Source of the DNA: Bacillota bacterium
GTDB lineage: Bacteria; Bacillota; Clostridia; Lachnospirales; Lachnospiraceae
Length of the DNA stretch: 39,328 bases
Assembly: GCA_023399455.1 (NCBI GenBank)
Contig: JAEWPN010000104.1
Span: 1-39,328, forward strand
Reading direction: 5' to 3'
Shown here: one piece after another, positions 31,797 through 39,328 of the stretch
Layout: every line of letters begins with the position of its first letter
Numbering within the stretch: the stretch's first letter is position 1
Position numbers and translations under genes: made by a program
Notes under the pieces: model-generated
Database searches by the model: none
What the model was told of the DNA's origin: nothing
What the model saw: the letters and a program-made list of their open reading frames with translations, nothing else

Positions 31797-33095
31797 TCAT
31801 ACATGCCGTTTGAATCTCGCAATGAAGAATCCGTCCGTCTCTTCAAGTCCCGGTAAAAGCTGCCTGGAATCGATAAATTCAAAAGGATAATTATGGGCGA
31901 ACCACTCCGCTACCCTTTCGTTTTCTTCTTTGTGAATCGTACATGTGCTATAAATAAGTACCCCGCCTGGCTTTACGTACTGCCATACGGCACTCAGTAT
32001 TTTCTTCTGCAACAGAGGAAGTTCCTCCAGTGCTTCTTTCGTTATGTTATATTTAATGTCCCGTTTTTTTCCCACAATGCCCAGCCCCGAACAAGGCAGA
32101 TCTGCCAGAACAACATCCGCCTTTTCGTTCAGCGTCTCGTCGTAAACCGTAGCATCATAAGCCTCTGTCGTTATATTAGCAAGGCCCTGGCGCTGTATAT
32201 TCTCTTCGATGAGGGCTGTCTTCTCCTCCGTCAGGTCTCTGGCCAGAACTCTTCCTCTGCCCTTCAGCTTGAGCGCCGCATGGGTGGCCTTTCCTCCCGG
32301 AGCAGCACACACGTCAAGAATGAAATCTCCTTCTTTTATCCCCGCATTCTCCACACAGAGCATGGAGCTTACATCCTGTACGGTAAGAAGCCCTTCCTCA
32401 AAGCCCGGAATACTCCTCACCCCGTCCAAGTGTTCAAGTTCATAGGCATAGGACAGATACGGATGCTTCCTTATCCTTATTCCTGCCTCTTCGATTCTCT
32501 TTAAAAGAGCCTCTTTCTCTGCCTCGTTCATGGTCTCCTTTAACCGGACCGTTACCGGACGGACGGCGAGCATCGCCTGAAGCATCCTTTCTGTCTGCTC
32601 TATGCCGTAGTCCTCCATCCACATGGAAATAAGGAATTCAGGCATGGAATACCACACCGACAAATATTCCGCTTTATTCTTCTCCTTATCGGGATAGGAT
32701 ATTTCTGTCTTCTGTCTGGCAATGTTACGGAGTACACCGTTGATAAAACCCTTTAACGACTGAAATTTCCTTTTGTTAGCTAACTTTACCGCCTCGTTGC
32801 AGACGGCTGAGTCGGGAACCCCGTCCATAAACAGTATTTGATATACGCTCATGCGAAGAAGGTTTCGAATGAGCGGCTTCATTTTTTTTACCGGAACTTT
32901 GGAATAACTATCCAGGATATAATCTATCTGTATTCGTCTTTCAAGCGTTCCCTCCGTCACTCTTTTGATAAACGCTTTTTCCTGTGCCGTCAGATAATCG
33001 TATTTATCGAGTACGCTTCGCATTAAAATGTGGCTGTAGGTCTTTTCCTTTTCTATCTCTAACAGCATATCCAGAATCAGTTCTCTTATATTCAT
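31797..33095 (-). CDS. rsmB: 16S rRNA (cytosine-967-C5)-methyltransferase RsmB
   Basis: A SAM-dependent m5C methyltransferase, 432 residues. An N-terminal NusB-like helical domain (about 1-140) contains KVPVKKMKPLIRNLLRMSVYQILFMDGVPDSAVCNEAV. The catalytic domain has the SAM loop DVCAAPGGKATHAA, the motif DLPCSGLG, and YSTCTIHKEEN; the last two hold the pair of Cys used in catalysis. The frame continues 33 codons upstream into the previous gene, but the ATG at 33095 has AAGGA 7 bases before it and gives the family start MNIRELILDML. Confidence 0.96.
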   Translation of the reverse strand: MNIRELILDMLLEIEKEKTYSHILMRSVLDKYDYLTAQEKAFIKRVTEGTLERRIQIDYILDSYSKVPVKKMKPLIRNLLRMSVYQILFMDGVPDSAVCNEAVKLANKRKFQSLKGFINGVLRNIARQKTEISYPDKEKNKAEYLSVWYSMPEFLISMWMEDYGIEQTERMLQAMLAVRPVTVRLKETMNEAEKEALLKRIEEAGIRIRKHPYLSYAYELEHLDGVRSIPGFEEGLLTVQDVSSMLCVENAGIKEGDFILDVCAAPGGKATHAALKLKGRGRVLARDLTEEKTALIEENIQRQGLANITTEAYDATVYDETLNEKADVVLADLPCSGLGIVGKKRDIKYNITKEALEELPLLQKKILSAVWQYVKPGGVLIYSTCTIHKEENERVAEWFAHNYPFEFIDSRQLLPGLEETDGFFIARFKRHV

Positions 33096-33114
33096 AAAAA
33101 TGTCCTTCCGGTTA

Positions 33115-33822
33115 TCAGTCATCGCTTCTTCTGTTTCCGAACAGAAGAAGCAGACGAAGAAGCTGTAACAGCGAGGATGCCACACCCGCCACATAGGTGA
33201 GTGCCGCTGCGCTTAAGACCTTTTTACAGCTGGCTGTTTCCTCTCCTCCGGTGATTCCATAGTCCTGAAGCATCACAAGCGCTCTGGAAGAGGCATTGTA
33301 TTCCACGGGAAGGGTAACGATCTGAAACAATATCGCTATTGCAAATACCCATATTCCCACCTGAACAAGGGTGGAATACATTCCGAGTATCACGCCCAGA
33401 AGAATCAGCGGGATGCTCAGCGTAGAACTGATATTTGCAATAGGGGCAAGCGCATTACGAAAACGTATCGGCACATATTCCTCCTTATGCTGCACGGCGT
33501 GTCCGCATTCGTGGGCCGCAACGCCTAAGGCCGCAATAGAGGCGGATCCATAAGTGCGGTCCGACAGCCTGAGAACCTTATTCTTAGGGTCATAATGATC
33601 GGTGAGATTCCCTGATACACGTTCGATTCTCACATCATGAATCCCGGAATAGCTAAGAATTCTCGCCGCCGCTTCGGCTCCGGTCAGTCCGCTCCTGCTC
33701 CGTATCTTTTCATATTTATTATAAGTGCTGTTCAGCCTGCTGCTGGCCGCAATACACAAAATCGCTCCAATCAGCACCAGAATATAAGTAGGGTCCATAT
33801 AATATCCGTAATATCCATACAT
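33115..33822 (-). CDS. Membrane zinc metallopeptidase, YugP family
   Basis: A predicted neutral zinc peptidase of the YugP type, 235 residues. It has a Tyr/Gly-rich start (MYGYYGYYMDPTYI), an N-terminal helix, then the zinc-binding HECGH (residues 104-108) in ALGVAAHECGHAVQHKEE. The partner region LPVEYNASSRAL supplies the likely third ligand. Two further membrane stretches lie in between and at the C-terminus (SLLQLLRLLLLF). The substrate is unknown for the family. GGAGG lies 9 bases before the ATG at 33822; a TTG at 33831 touches the binding site. It is preceded by a cluster of palindromes. Confidence 0.9.
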   Translation of the reverse strand: MYGYYGYYMDPTYILVLIGAILCIAASSRLNSTYNKYEKIRSRSGLTGAEAAARILSYSGIHDVRIERVSGNLTDHYDPKNKVLRLSDRTYGSASIAALGVAAHECGHAVQHKEEYVPIRFRNALAPIANISSTLSIPLILLGVILGMYSTLVQVGIWVFAIAILFQIVTLPVEYNASSRALVMLQDYGITGGEETASCKKVLSAAALTYVAGVASSLLQLLRLLLLFGNRRSDD

Positions 33823-33848
33823 AAATGTCAACCTCCGTATCTATTTAA

Positions 33849-33892
33849 GTGAAGTGAACTTCACAAGGTGAATTAATTTTCACCGGGTGAAG
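33849..33892. repeat. Cluster of GTGAA/TTCAC inverted repeats before the zinc peptidase
   Basis: Six copies of GTGAA or its complement in 44 bases form three palindromes: GTGAAGT-N2-ACTTCAC (33849-33864), GGTGAA-N6-TTCACC (33867-33884) and TTCACC-N1-GGTGAA (33879-33891). They fill the 85-base gap between fmt and the peptidase gene. They could be an operator or an RNA structure. Confidence 0.6.
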
Positions 33893-33907
33893 CAAACTCT
33901 ATCTTTC

Positions 33908-34858
33908 TTATCTGCCAAGAATTGTGTCCGGCTTCAGCGCATATCCGAGTAAAAAATCCTTTACACTCATCCTCTTTTTCCCCTCGAGCTGCACCTGTGT
34001 TACCTTCAATTCCCCTTTTCCTGTTTTCACATAAAAAGCGTCCTTTTCCACCTTCGTCACAGTACCCGCCTGCGCCGGTCCCTCTTCCAGTTCCCCGGGC
34101 TCCGCTTCCCATATTTTCAAAGTCTTGCTGTCATAATAAGTATACGCGCTTGGCCACGGATTCAGTCCTCTGATGAGCCTGTCGATAACCAAAGCCTCTT
34201 TTGTCCAGTCGATGTGCCCTTGGGATTTCTTAAGCACCGTCACATACGTGGCATCTTCCTCCTTCTGCTTTTCCGGAATCAGCTTTCCATCCTCTATCAG
34301 AGGAAGCGCCTGTACAATGAGCTTTGCTCCCGCTTCACACAACTTATCGTGTAAGGATTCTCCGGTTTCCTTTTCAGAGATAGGTACCGTACATTTCATA
34401 AGCATATCACCGGTATCTATTCCCTTGTCCATCTGCATAATCGTAATACCGGTTTCATTTTCTCCGTTTAGGATCGCCCCTTGAATCGGTGCGGCTCCCC
34501 GGTACTTGGGAAGAAGGGAAGCATGAATGTTGATACAGCCATATCTTGGCATATTCAATATTTCCTCCGATAATATCTGTCCAAATGCGGCTACCACGAA
34601 AATATCCGCTTCGTATTTTCTAAGCTCCTCCACCGCCTCCGGTGCCTTTACTTTAACCGGCTGGAAAACGGGAATGCCATATTTCAGCGCACACTGTTTT
34701 ACCGGCGGCATCTGTAATTCCGGAATATTCTTATCCTTCCCTCTCCCCTTAGGCTTATCAGGCTGCGTCACCACCGCGGCGACCTGATAACCTGCGCCCA
34801 CGATTGCTTCCAAAGAGCCGACAGCATAATCCGGGGTTCCCATAAAGACTATTTTCAT
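33908..34858 (-). CDS. fmt: Methionyl-tRNA formyltransferase
   Basis: The enzyme that formylates initiator Met-tRNA with 10-formyl-THF, 316 residues. The N-terminal catalytic fold starts KIVFMGTPDYAVGSLEAI and has INIHASLLPKYRGAAPIQGAI, where Asn and His are catalytic, and GITIMQMDKGIDTGDML with the active Asp. The C-terminal domain has LNPWPSAYTYYDSKTLKIWEAE. Its ATG overlaps the def stop (ATGA), so the formylase and deformylase are translationally coupled. Confidence 0.98.
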   Translation of the reverse strand: MKIVFMGTPDYAVGSLEAIVGAGYQVAAVVTQPDKPKGRGKDKNIPELQMPPVKQCALKYGIPVFQPVKVKAPEAVEELRKYEADIFVVAAFGQILSEEILNMPRYGCINIHASLLPKYRGAAPIQGAILNGENETGITIMQMDKGIDTGDMLMKCTVPISEKETGESLHDKLCEAGAKLIVQALPLIEDGKLIPEKQKEEDATYVTVLKKSQGHIDWTKEALVIDRLIRGLNPWPSAYTYYDSKTLKIWEAEPGELEEGPAQAGTVTKVEKDAFYVKTGKGELKVTQVQLEGKKRMSVKDFLLGYALKPDTILGR

Positions 34859-35340
34859 TCCTCATCCTCCAAATCCAGATTGGAAGCATCCATCAGCTCT
34901 CCCTCTACCTTATCCACGTAGAGCTGACCGTCCAAATGGTCCAGCTCATGGCAGATAGCACGTGCCAAAAGTTCCGTTCCTTCAATTTCATAAGACTCCA
35001 TGTTCTCATTTAAAGCTACAGCCTTCACATAGTTTGGCCTCGTAACTATTCCCGTCTTGCCTGGAACACTAAGACATGCCTCGCTGCCCGTCTGCTCGCC
35101 GCTCACTTCCACGATCCGAGGATTGATGAGCACATAGGGATCCTCTCCTGTCACATCAATTACAACGATTCTTTTTAATATACCCACCTGTGGTGCCGCA
35201 AGTCCTACGCCGTAAGCTTCATACATGGTATCGAACATGTCGTCGATCAGCTCTCTGATGCGGGGCGTCATTTCCTTTACCTCTTTACATTTTTTTGTTA
35301 ATACATCGTCTCCAATTTCTCTTATGTTTCTGATTGCCAT
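34855..35340 (-). CDS. def: Peptide deformylase
   Basis: The metal enzyme that removes the N-formyl group from new proteins, 161 residues. The three motifs are GVGLAAPQVG (44-53), EACLSVPG (metal ligand C89; the usual EGCLS Gly is Ala here) and HELDH (131-135, two His ligands and the catalytic Glu). The Asp/Glu-rich C-terminus (SNLDLEDEE) is short. It lies 16 bases after priA and overlaps fmt by 4. Confidence 0.98.
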   Translation of the reverse strand: MAIRNIREIGDDVLTKKCKEVKEMTPRIRELIDDMFDTMYEAYGVGLAAPQVGILKRIVVIDVTGEDPYVLINPRIVEVSGEQTGSEACLSVPGKTGIVTRPNYVKAVALNENMESYEIEGTELLARAICHELDHLDGQLYVDKVEGELMDASNLDLEDEE

Positions 35341-35356
35341 CGTTATTTCATCCTTT

Positions 35357-37633
35357 CTAATAAGAACTCATCGGGTCGAAATCAAACTGAACCGTCTCCG
35401 TTTTCAGCTCCTCCTTTTTTCTCCGCTCTCCGATATAAGTTTCCAGCATATTTTTTATTTCTACCAGATTATGATATTCGGTATTCTTAATGTAGAGCAT
35501 ATAACGGTAAATATCGTTTACCCTTCCTACCGACGCCGACGCCGGCCCGATGACACCGGTGCCGTCATCAACAGCCTTTGCCTTTTGCTTTACCAGCTCT
35601 CCCATCGCCTTAGCGAGCTCGAGTCCTGACTCCTCCTTCGGCGAAGCGATGAGCACGGCCAGCATATGGGCCGCAGGCGGATAGTGAAGCAGCTCTCTGA
35701 AAAACATCTCCTCTTCATAAAAGGATCGATAATCCTGACTCGCTGCATGTACGATGCTATAGTGCTCCGGGTCATAGGTCTGGATGACTACTTCTCCCGG
35801 CTTGCCGTTTCTTCCGGCCCGCCCTGCTGCCTGTGTCAGCAACTGGAAGGTACGCTCACCCGCCCGGTAGTCATTCACATGCAGGGATAAATCCGCTGCC
35901 AGAATTCCTACTAATGTCACATCCGGAAAATCGTGTCCCTTTACGATCATTTGTGTGCCTACCAAGACATCGGCTTCCCCGTTAGCGAAACCGCTCAGAA
36001 TCTCTTCATAGCTATCCTTCGTGCGGGTAGTATCCGCATCCATCCGAAGCACCCTCGCCCTCGGGAATTCCTTATGAAGTACTTCCTCTATCTGCTGAGT
36101 TCCCGCCCGAAATCCCAGAATATATTTGGAGCCGCAGGAAGGACAGAGCTTCACCGACGGCTCCTCGTGTCCGCAGTAGTGACAAAGCAACTTCCCGTTT
36201 CTATGCTCCGACAGCGAAACGTCACAGTGGGGGCACTTCATCACGTGTCCGCAAGCGCGGCAAGAGACAAAACCCGCATAACCTCTCCGGTTCAGGAAGA
36301 GAATGGTCTGCTCTCCCGCTTTTAAACGTTCCCCTATCAGGTCGTGAAGCCTTCTGCTGAAAATGGAGCGGTTTCCCTCCTTTAATTCTTCCCTTAAATC
36401 TACAGTATAAACAGCGGGCAGTTCTCCTCCTGCCTGCCTTTTCTTAAGCTCGTATAACTTATATTCTCCTTTTTTTGCCTTATAATAGGATTCCAAGGAG
36501 GGGGTCGCGGAGCCCAATACCACAAAAGCTCCATGCATGGAAGCGATTTTTATTGCGGTCTCCCTCGCATGATATTTCGGCATGGCTTCGCTTTTATATG
36601 TACTTTCGTGTTCTTCATCTATAATAATCAGTCCCAGATCAGGAAAAGGGGTGAAGAGTGCAGACCTCGGTCCGATGATTACATCAATTTCCCTCTTTTT
36701 CGCCCTTTCACACTGGTCGTATTTCTCCCCTTTGGATAAGGTAGAATTCATCACCGATACTCTGCTGCCGAAGCATTTATAAAAACGCAGTACCGTCTGA
36801 TAAGTCAGTGCGATCTCCGGAATCAGGACAATGGCTTGTTTTCCTTTTTTTACGATATCTTCAATCAGCTTAAGATAGACCTCTGTCTTGCCGCTCCCTG
36901 TAATTCCATGGATGAGGCAGGTAGTTCTTACTCCCGCTTCATATCCGGACATGATGTCCCTGTATATGAAGCTCTGTTCTTCGCTTAAATCCTTTTTGGC
37001 CCCATAACTCTCGTTTCGGACATCTTCCTTATCCGCCATAAGTTCTACGGGATTTCGGTAGCTGCTCTCTACCGTTATCTGAATAGCTCCCTGCTTTTCG
37101 AGACTCTCTAAGGTCTTCATGGAAACATGAAGCTTTCCGGTAAGAATCGGTACCGGAATCTCGTTTTCCTTTATCAGTTCCTCCAGCACCCTTGCCTTTG
37201 CTACCTGTTTCTTTGCACTGCAGACCTCAAGAGATTCCATTGCCTCATCCTTCGTCAGAAGAAGTTTGCATGCTTTCTTTTCCACCTTTTTTATCTTTTG
37301 TTTTGCGGGAAGCACGGTCTTTAAAGCCGCAATCATCGTGGAGCCGTACTGCTCTTTCATCCATGCCGCCAGACGAATATAATAGTCCTGAGCCGTTACA
37401 TCCTTTTCCTCCGCATATGCTATACTTTTTAGCTTCTCCGGCGCAAACTCTGCCTTATCCGTTATTTCAATAACATAACCCTTTCTCAAATGATTACCCG
37501 CGCCGAAAGGCACTGCTACGCAGGCCCCCACATCGAGTACGTTCCGCAGCCCCGGCGGAATCACATACTGGAATGGGCGGTCTACCTTCTCGTGGGATAT
37601 GTCGATTATAATGTTTGCATATTTTCCTTCCAT
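35357..37633 (-). CDS. priA: Primosomal helicase PriA
   Basis: The replication-restart helicase, 758 residues. An N-terminal DNA-binding domain (about 1-110) precedes helicase motif I GITGSGKTEVYL (about 240-251), motif II DEEHE and LGSATPSLESY. A zinc-binding insertion has paired Cys in CRACGHVMKCPHC, CHYCGHEEPS and CPSCGSKYILG. Motif VI lies in QAAGRAGRNGKPGEVVIQT. Length is typical. The ATG at 37633 lies inside murE (28-base overlap) with AAGGAG 5 bases upstream. Confidence 0.97.
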   Translation of the reverse strand: MEGKYANIIIDISHEKVDRPFQYVIPPGLRNVLDVGACVAVPFGAGNHLRKGYVIEITDKAEFAPEKLKSIAYAEEKDVTAQDYYIRLAAWMKEQYGSTMIAALKTVLPAKQKIKKVEKKACKLLLTKDEAMESLEVCSAKKQVAKARVLEELIKENEIPVPILTGKLHVSMKTLESLEKQGAIQITVESSYRNPVELMADKEDVRNESYGAKKDLSEEQSFIYRDIMSGYEAGVRTTCLIHGITGSGKTEVYLKLIEDIVKKGKQAIVLIPEIALTYQTVLRFYKCFGSRVSVMNSTLSKGEKYDQCERAKKREIDVIIGPRSALFTPFPDLGLIIIDEEHESTYKSEAMPKYHARETAIKIASMHGAFVVLGSATPSLESYYKAKKGEYKLYELKKRQAGGELPAVYTVDLREELKEGNRSIFSRRLHDLIGERLKAGEQTILFLNRRGYAGFVSCRACGHVMKCPHCDVSLSEHRNGKLLCHYCGHEEPSVKLCPSCGSKYILGFRAGTQQIEEVLHKEFPRARVLRMDADTTRTKDSYEEILSGFANGEADVLVGTQMIVKGHDFPDVTLVGILAADLSLHVNDYRAGERTFQLLTQAAGRAGRNGKPGEVVIQTYDPEHYSIVHAASQDYRSFYEEEMFFRELLHYPPAAHMLAVLIASPKEESGLELAKAMGELVKQKAKAVDDGTGVIGPASASVGRVNDIYRYMLYIKNTEYHNLVEIKNMLETYIGERRKKEELKTETVQFDFDPMSSY

Positions 37634-39096
37634 CCGCGCTCCTTCAGGATATCCCGAATAAGGTCCCTCTCGTCCATCGGATATTTTATCCCTTCTATCT
37701 CCTGATAATCCTCGTGTCCCTTGCCGGCGAGAACTATGATATCTCCCGGCTCTCCGTGGTCGATCGCATATGCGATGGCCTCTTTTCTATCACAGACCTC
37801 GATATATTTCCCGTCGGTTCTTTTGATTCCTGTCTTAATGTCGTCTATGATATCCTGGGGCTTTTCAAATCTGGGATTATCCGAAGTGATAATAGTCAGA
37901 TCCGCCAGCCTTCCGCTGACCTCTCCCATTTCATACCGCCGCATTTTCGAGCGGTTACCGCCGCAGCCAAACAGACATACCAGCCTATTAGGTTCATACT
38001 CCTTCAAAGTACTTAACAGGCTCTCCAGGCTCATGGCATTGTGCGCATAATCTATGATAAGCGTAAATTCATCAGACACCCTTACCATCTCTATTCTGCC
38101 CTTTACCCTCGCTTCCAGAAAAGCTTTTCTTATCGCCTCTACCCCAACGCCGAAATGCCTGCAAATGGCAATCGCAGTAAGCGCGTTGTATGCACTGAAC
38201 CTTCCTGGATTGATCACCTCCAGAGTAAAATCCATGAGCCCCTTTACATCAAAGAGTATTCCCAGCTCTCCCGGCCTCTTAATGAGTGATAAGTTCTGTG
38301 CACTCAGATCTGCTTCTTTATCGAAACCATAGGTTTCTATCGTGCAGGTATGGTTCTTCGTCACTTCCCTCCAATGTGAGTCGTCCCTATTTATAATGCC
38401 TACCAGGCACTGCCTGAAAAGAAGTCCCTTACACGCCAAGTATTCTTCAAAATCCGCATGTTCGTCCTGACCGATATGATCCGGCTCCAAATTGGTAAAT
38501 ATTCCATAATCGAAAATAAAGCCCTGTGTTCTATGGAGCTTAAATCCTTGAGAGGAGGCCTCCATGACAACAACATCGCAGCCGGCATCCGCCATTTGCC
38601 TGAAATATTCCTGAATCAGATATGATTCCGGTGTAGTATTGACAGCGTGCAGCCTCTTCGTTCCTATGATCACTTCTATTGTTCCGATGAGCCCTACCTT
38701 ATACCCCGCATTTTCCAAGATGGCCTTCACAAGGTATGAGGTCGTGGTCTTGCCCTTTGTTCCGGTAATTCCAATGATTTTCATCTGCTGCGCGGGATTG
38801 CCGAACCAGGCCGCCGATAAAAATGCCAGAGCATAACGGGTATCTGCCACTTTAATGATGGTAACTCCCATCTCCTCCGGCAATTCCACATCCTTCTCCA
38901 CAACAAGAACTTTCGCACCCTTCTTAGCCACTTCTTTTGCAAAGTCATGACCGTCCGCCTTGGCTCCCGTAATGCAGACAAACAAGCACCCTTCCGTCAC
39001 CTTCCGGGAATCATAAACTATCGCATTGACATCTCTGTCCGTCGTCCCCATCCGGCATTCATATTCCAGCTTTTCCAGCAATTTTTTCAATTCCAT
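37606..39096 (-). CDS. murE: UDP-MurNAc-tripeptide synthetase MurE (meso-DAP type)
   Basis: The ligase that adds the third residue of the stem peptide, 496 residues. The N-terminal domain starts YDSRKVTEGCLFVCITG. The ATP loop is GITGTKGKTTTSYL (about residues 109-122), and EASSQGFKLHR and NLEPDHIGQDEH form the central site. The specificity motif is DNPR (ITSDNPRFEKP), the meso-diaminopimelate form rather than the lysine form. It is the first gene of the long operon, not in the dcw cluster. GAGGG lies 11 bases before the ATG. Confidence 0.96.
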   Translation of the reverse strand: MELKKLLEKLEYECRMGTTDRDVNAIVYDSRKVTEGCLFVCITGAKADGHDFAKEVAKKGAKVLVVEKDVELPEEMGVTIIKVADTRYALAFLSAAWFGNPAQQMKIIGITGTKGKTTTSYLVKAILENAGYKVGLIGTIEVIIGTKRLHAVNTTPESYLIQEYFRQMADAGCDVVVMEASSQGFKLHRTQGFIFDYGIFTNLEPDHIGQDEHADFEEYLACKGLLFRQCLVGIINRDDSHWREVTKNHTCTIETYGFDKEADLSAQNLSLIKRPGELGILFDVKGLMDFTLEVINPGRFSAYNALTAIAICRHFGVGVEAIRKAFLEARVKGRIEMVRVSDEFTLIIDYAHNAMSLESLLSTLKEYEPNRLVCLFGCGGNRSKMRRYEMGEVSGRLADLTIITSDNPRFEKPQDIIDDIKTGIKRTDGKYIEVCDRKEAIAYAIDHGEPGDIIVLAGKGHEDYQEIEGIKYPMDERDLIRDILKERGWKENMQTL

Positions 39097-39123
39097 TATC
39101 GTTTTTCCCTCTTTTCTTTTAAA

Positions 39124-39152
39124 AGAATAGCATGGATATCCACTTTTTTCAA
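39124..39152 (-). promoter_or_regulatory. Probable promoter of the murE operon
   Basis: -35 TTGAAA (39147-39152), 17-bp spacer, -10 TATTCT (39124-39129), 28 bases before the murE ATG. The spacer contains the perfect palindrome TGGATATCCA. Confidence 0.5.
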
Positions 39153-39161
39153 CTTCTACCC

Positions 39162-39290
39162 TTAAGTCTTCCCCTTTATTAAAATACTTTCAGAAAGGTT
39201 TATACTTAATTTATTTTTTTTAAATAATTTGAACACACTTTCTTCACATATAAGCCTTATAGTATTAATCAAGATAGTTGAAAAACTCAC
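39162..39290 (-). CDS. Possible 42-residue small protein upstream of murE
   Basis: A minus-strand frame from GTG at 39290 to TAA at 39162 begins VSFSTILINTIRLICEE and ends ILIKGKT. A G-rich GGGGGAG sequence lies about 3-5 bases before the GTG, which is why it is listed. The codons are very AT-rich, the peptide resembles nothing I know, and a 7-bp inverted repeat (39272-39295) overlaps the start. It may be chance. Confidence 0.15.
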   Translation of the reverse strand: MSFSTILINTIRLICEESVFKLFKKNKLSINLSESILIKGKT

Positions 39291-39328
39291 TATCTCCCCC
39301 CCTCATAAGAAAATGCGAAAAGGTCCGG

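Noticed and set aside
31893..32504. Plus-strand frame of 203 codons
   Set aside because: Opposite the catalytic domain of rsmB; no start signal and no recognisable motif.
39272..39295. Terminator of a gene beyond the right edge
   Set aside because: The 7-bp inverted repeat has a 10-base loop and no U tract on either strand.
1..39328. Mobile elements, CRISPR arrays, tRNA or rRNA genes, defence systems
   Set aside because: Nothing with the required repeats, domains or cloverleaf structure was seen; gene content is core metabolism, envelope, division and sporulation.

Overview
The window looks like core chromosome of an endospore-forming, Gram-positive anaerobe of the Clostridia, most probably Lachnospiraceae. 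The evidence is a spoIIGA-sigE-sigG block, an mraZ-led division and cell-wall cluster without ftsA, a PASTA-kinase operon, a low-to-moderate G+C composition with AT-rich intergenic gaps, and AGGAGG-type ribosome binding sites. This placement rests on gene content and order, not on a database search. Every gene except one (a PRC-barrel sporulation gene at 9820-10053) is on the minus strand, so operons read from high to low coordinate. I see no tRNA, rRNA, insertion sequence, prophage or CRISPR array.

Layout in transcription order: (1) 39096-25795 is a probable ten-gene operon: murE, priA, def, fmt, a membrane zinc peptidase, rsmB, rlmN, stp, prkC, rsgA, ychF in tightly spaced or overlapping order (eleven genes counting ychF). 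It joins a peptidoglycan ligase, replication restart, Met-tRNA formylation/deformylation, rRNA methylation, a Ser/Thr phosphatase-kinase pair and two ribosome-associated NTPases. It ends at a strong bidirectional terminator (25643-25682). (2) 25620-11953 is the dcw cluster: mraZ, rsmH, ftsL, two class B PBPs, mraY, murD, ftsW, murA, ftsQ, ftsZ, closed by another strong terminator. It starts at a sigma-A promoter followed by five MraZ boxes, four of them in exact 10-bp register. murE, murF, murG, murB and ftsA are absent from it. (3) 11893-8853 holds the sporulation sigma genes spoIIGA-sigE and sigG, with the PRC-barrel gene inverted between sigE and sigG. (4) 8834-7501 is a small unit of an ECF-transporter S component and a uridine-kinase-like enzyme behind a leader that contains an intrinsic terminator. 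(5) 7370-6240 is a D-lactate-dehydrogenase-like gene, then nrdR (6013-5561) with its own promoter and terminator. (6) 5457-492 is a five-gene peptide/nickel-type ABC importer operon. (7) At the left edge is the start of an unrecognised gene.

The one gene-free stretch of about 300 bases (25488-25794) holds the dcw promoter, the MraZ boxes, the ychF terminator and a consensus DnaA box.

I did not find a clearly new multi-gene system. The best leads are RNA- and DNA-level regulatory structures: the attenuator-like leader of the ECF gene, a 15-bp hairpin that would hide the ribosome binding site of the spoVD-like PBP gene, a cluster of GTGAA/TTCAC palindromes before the zinc peptidase, and a KTA instead of KTG motif in one PBP.
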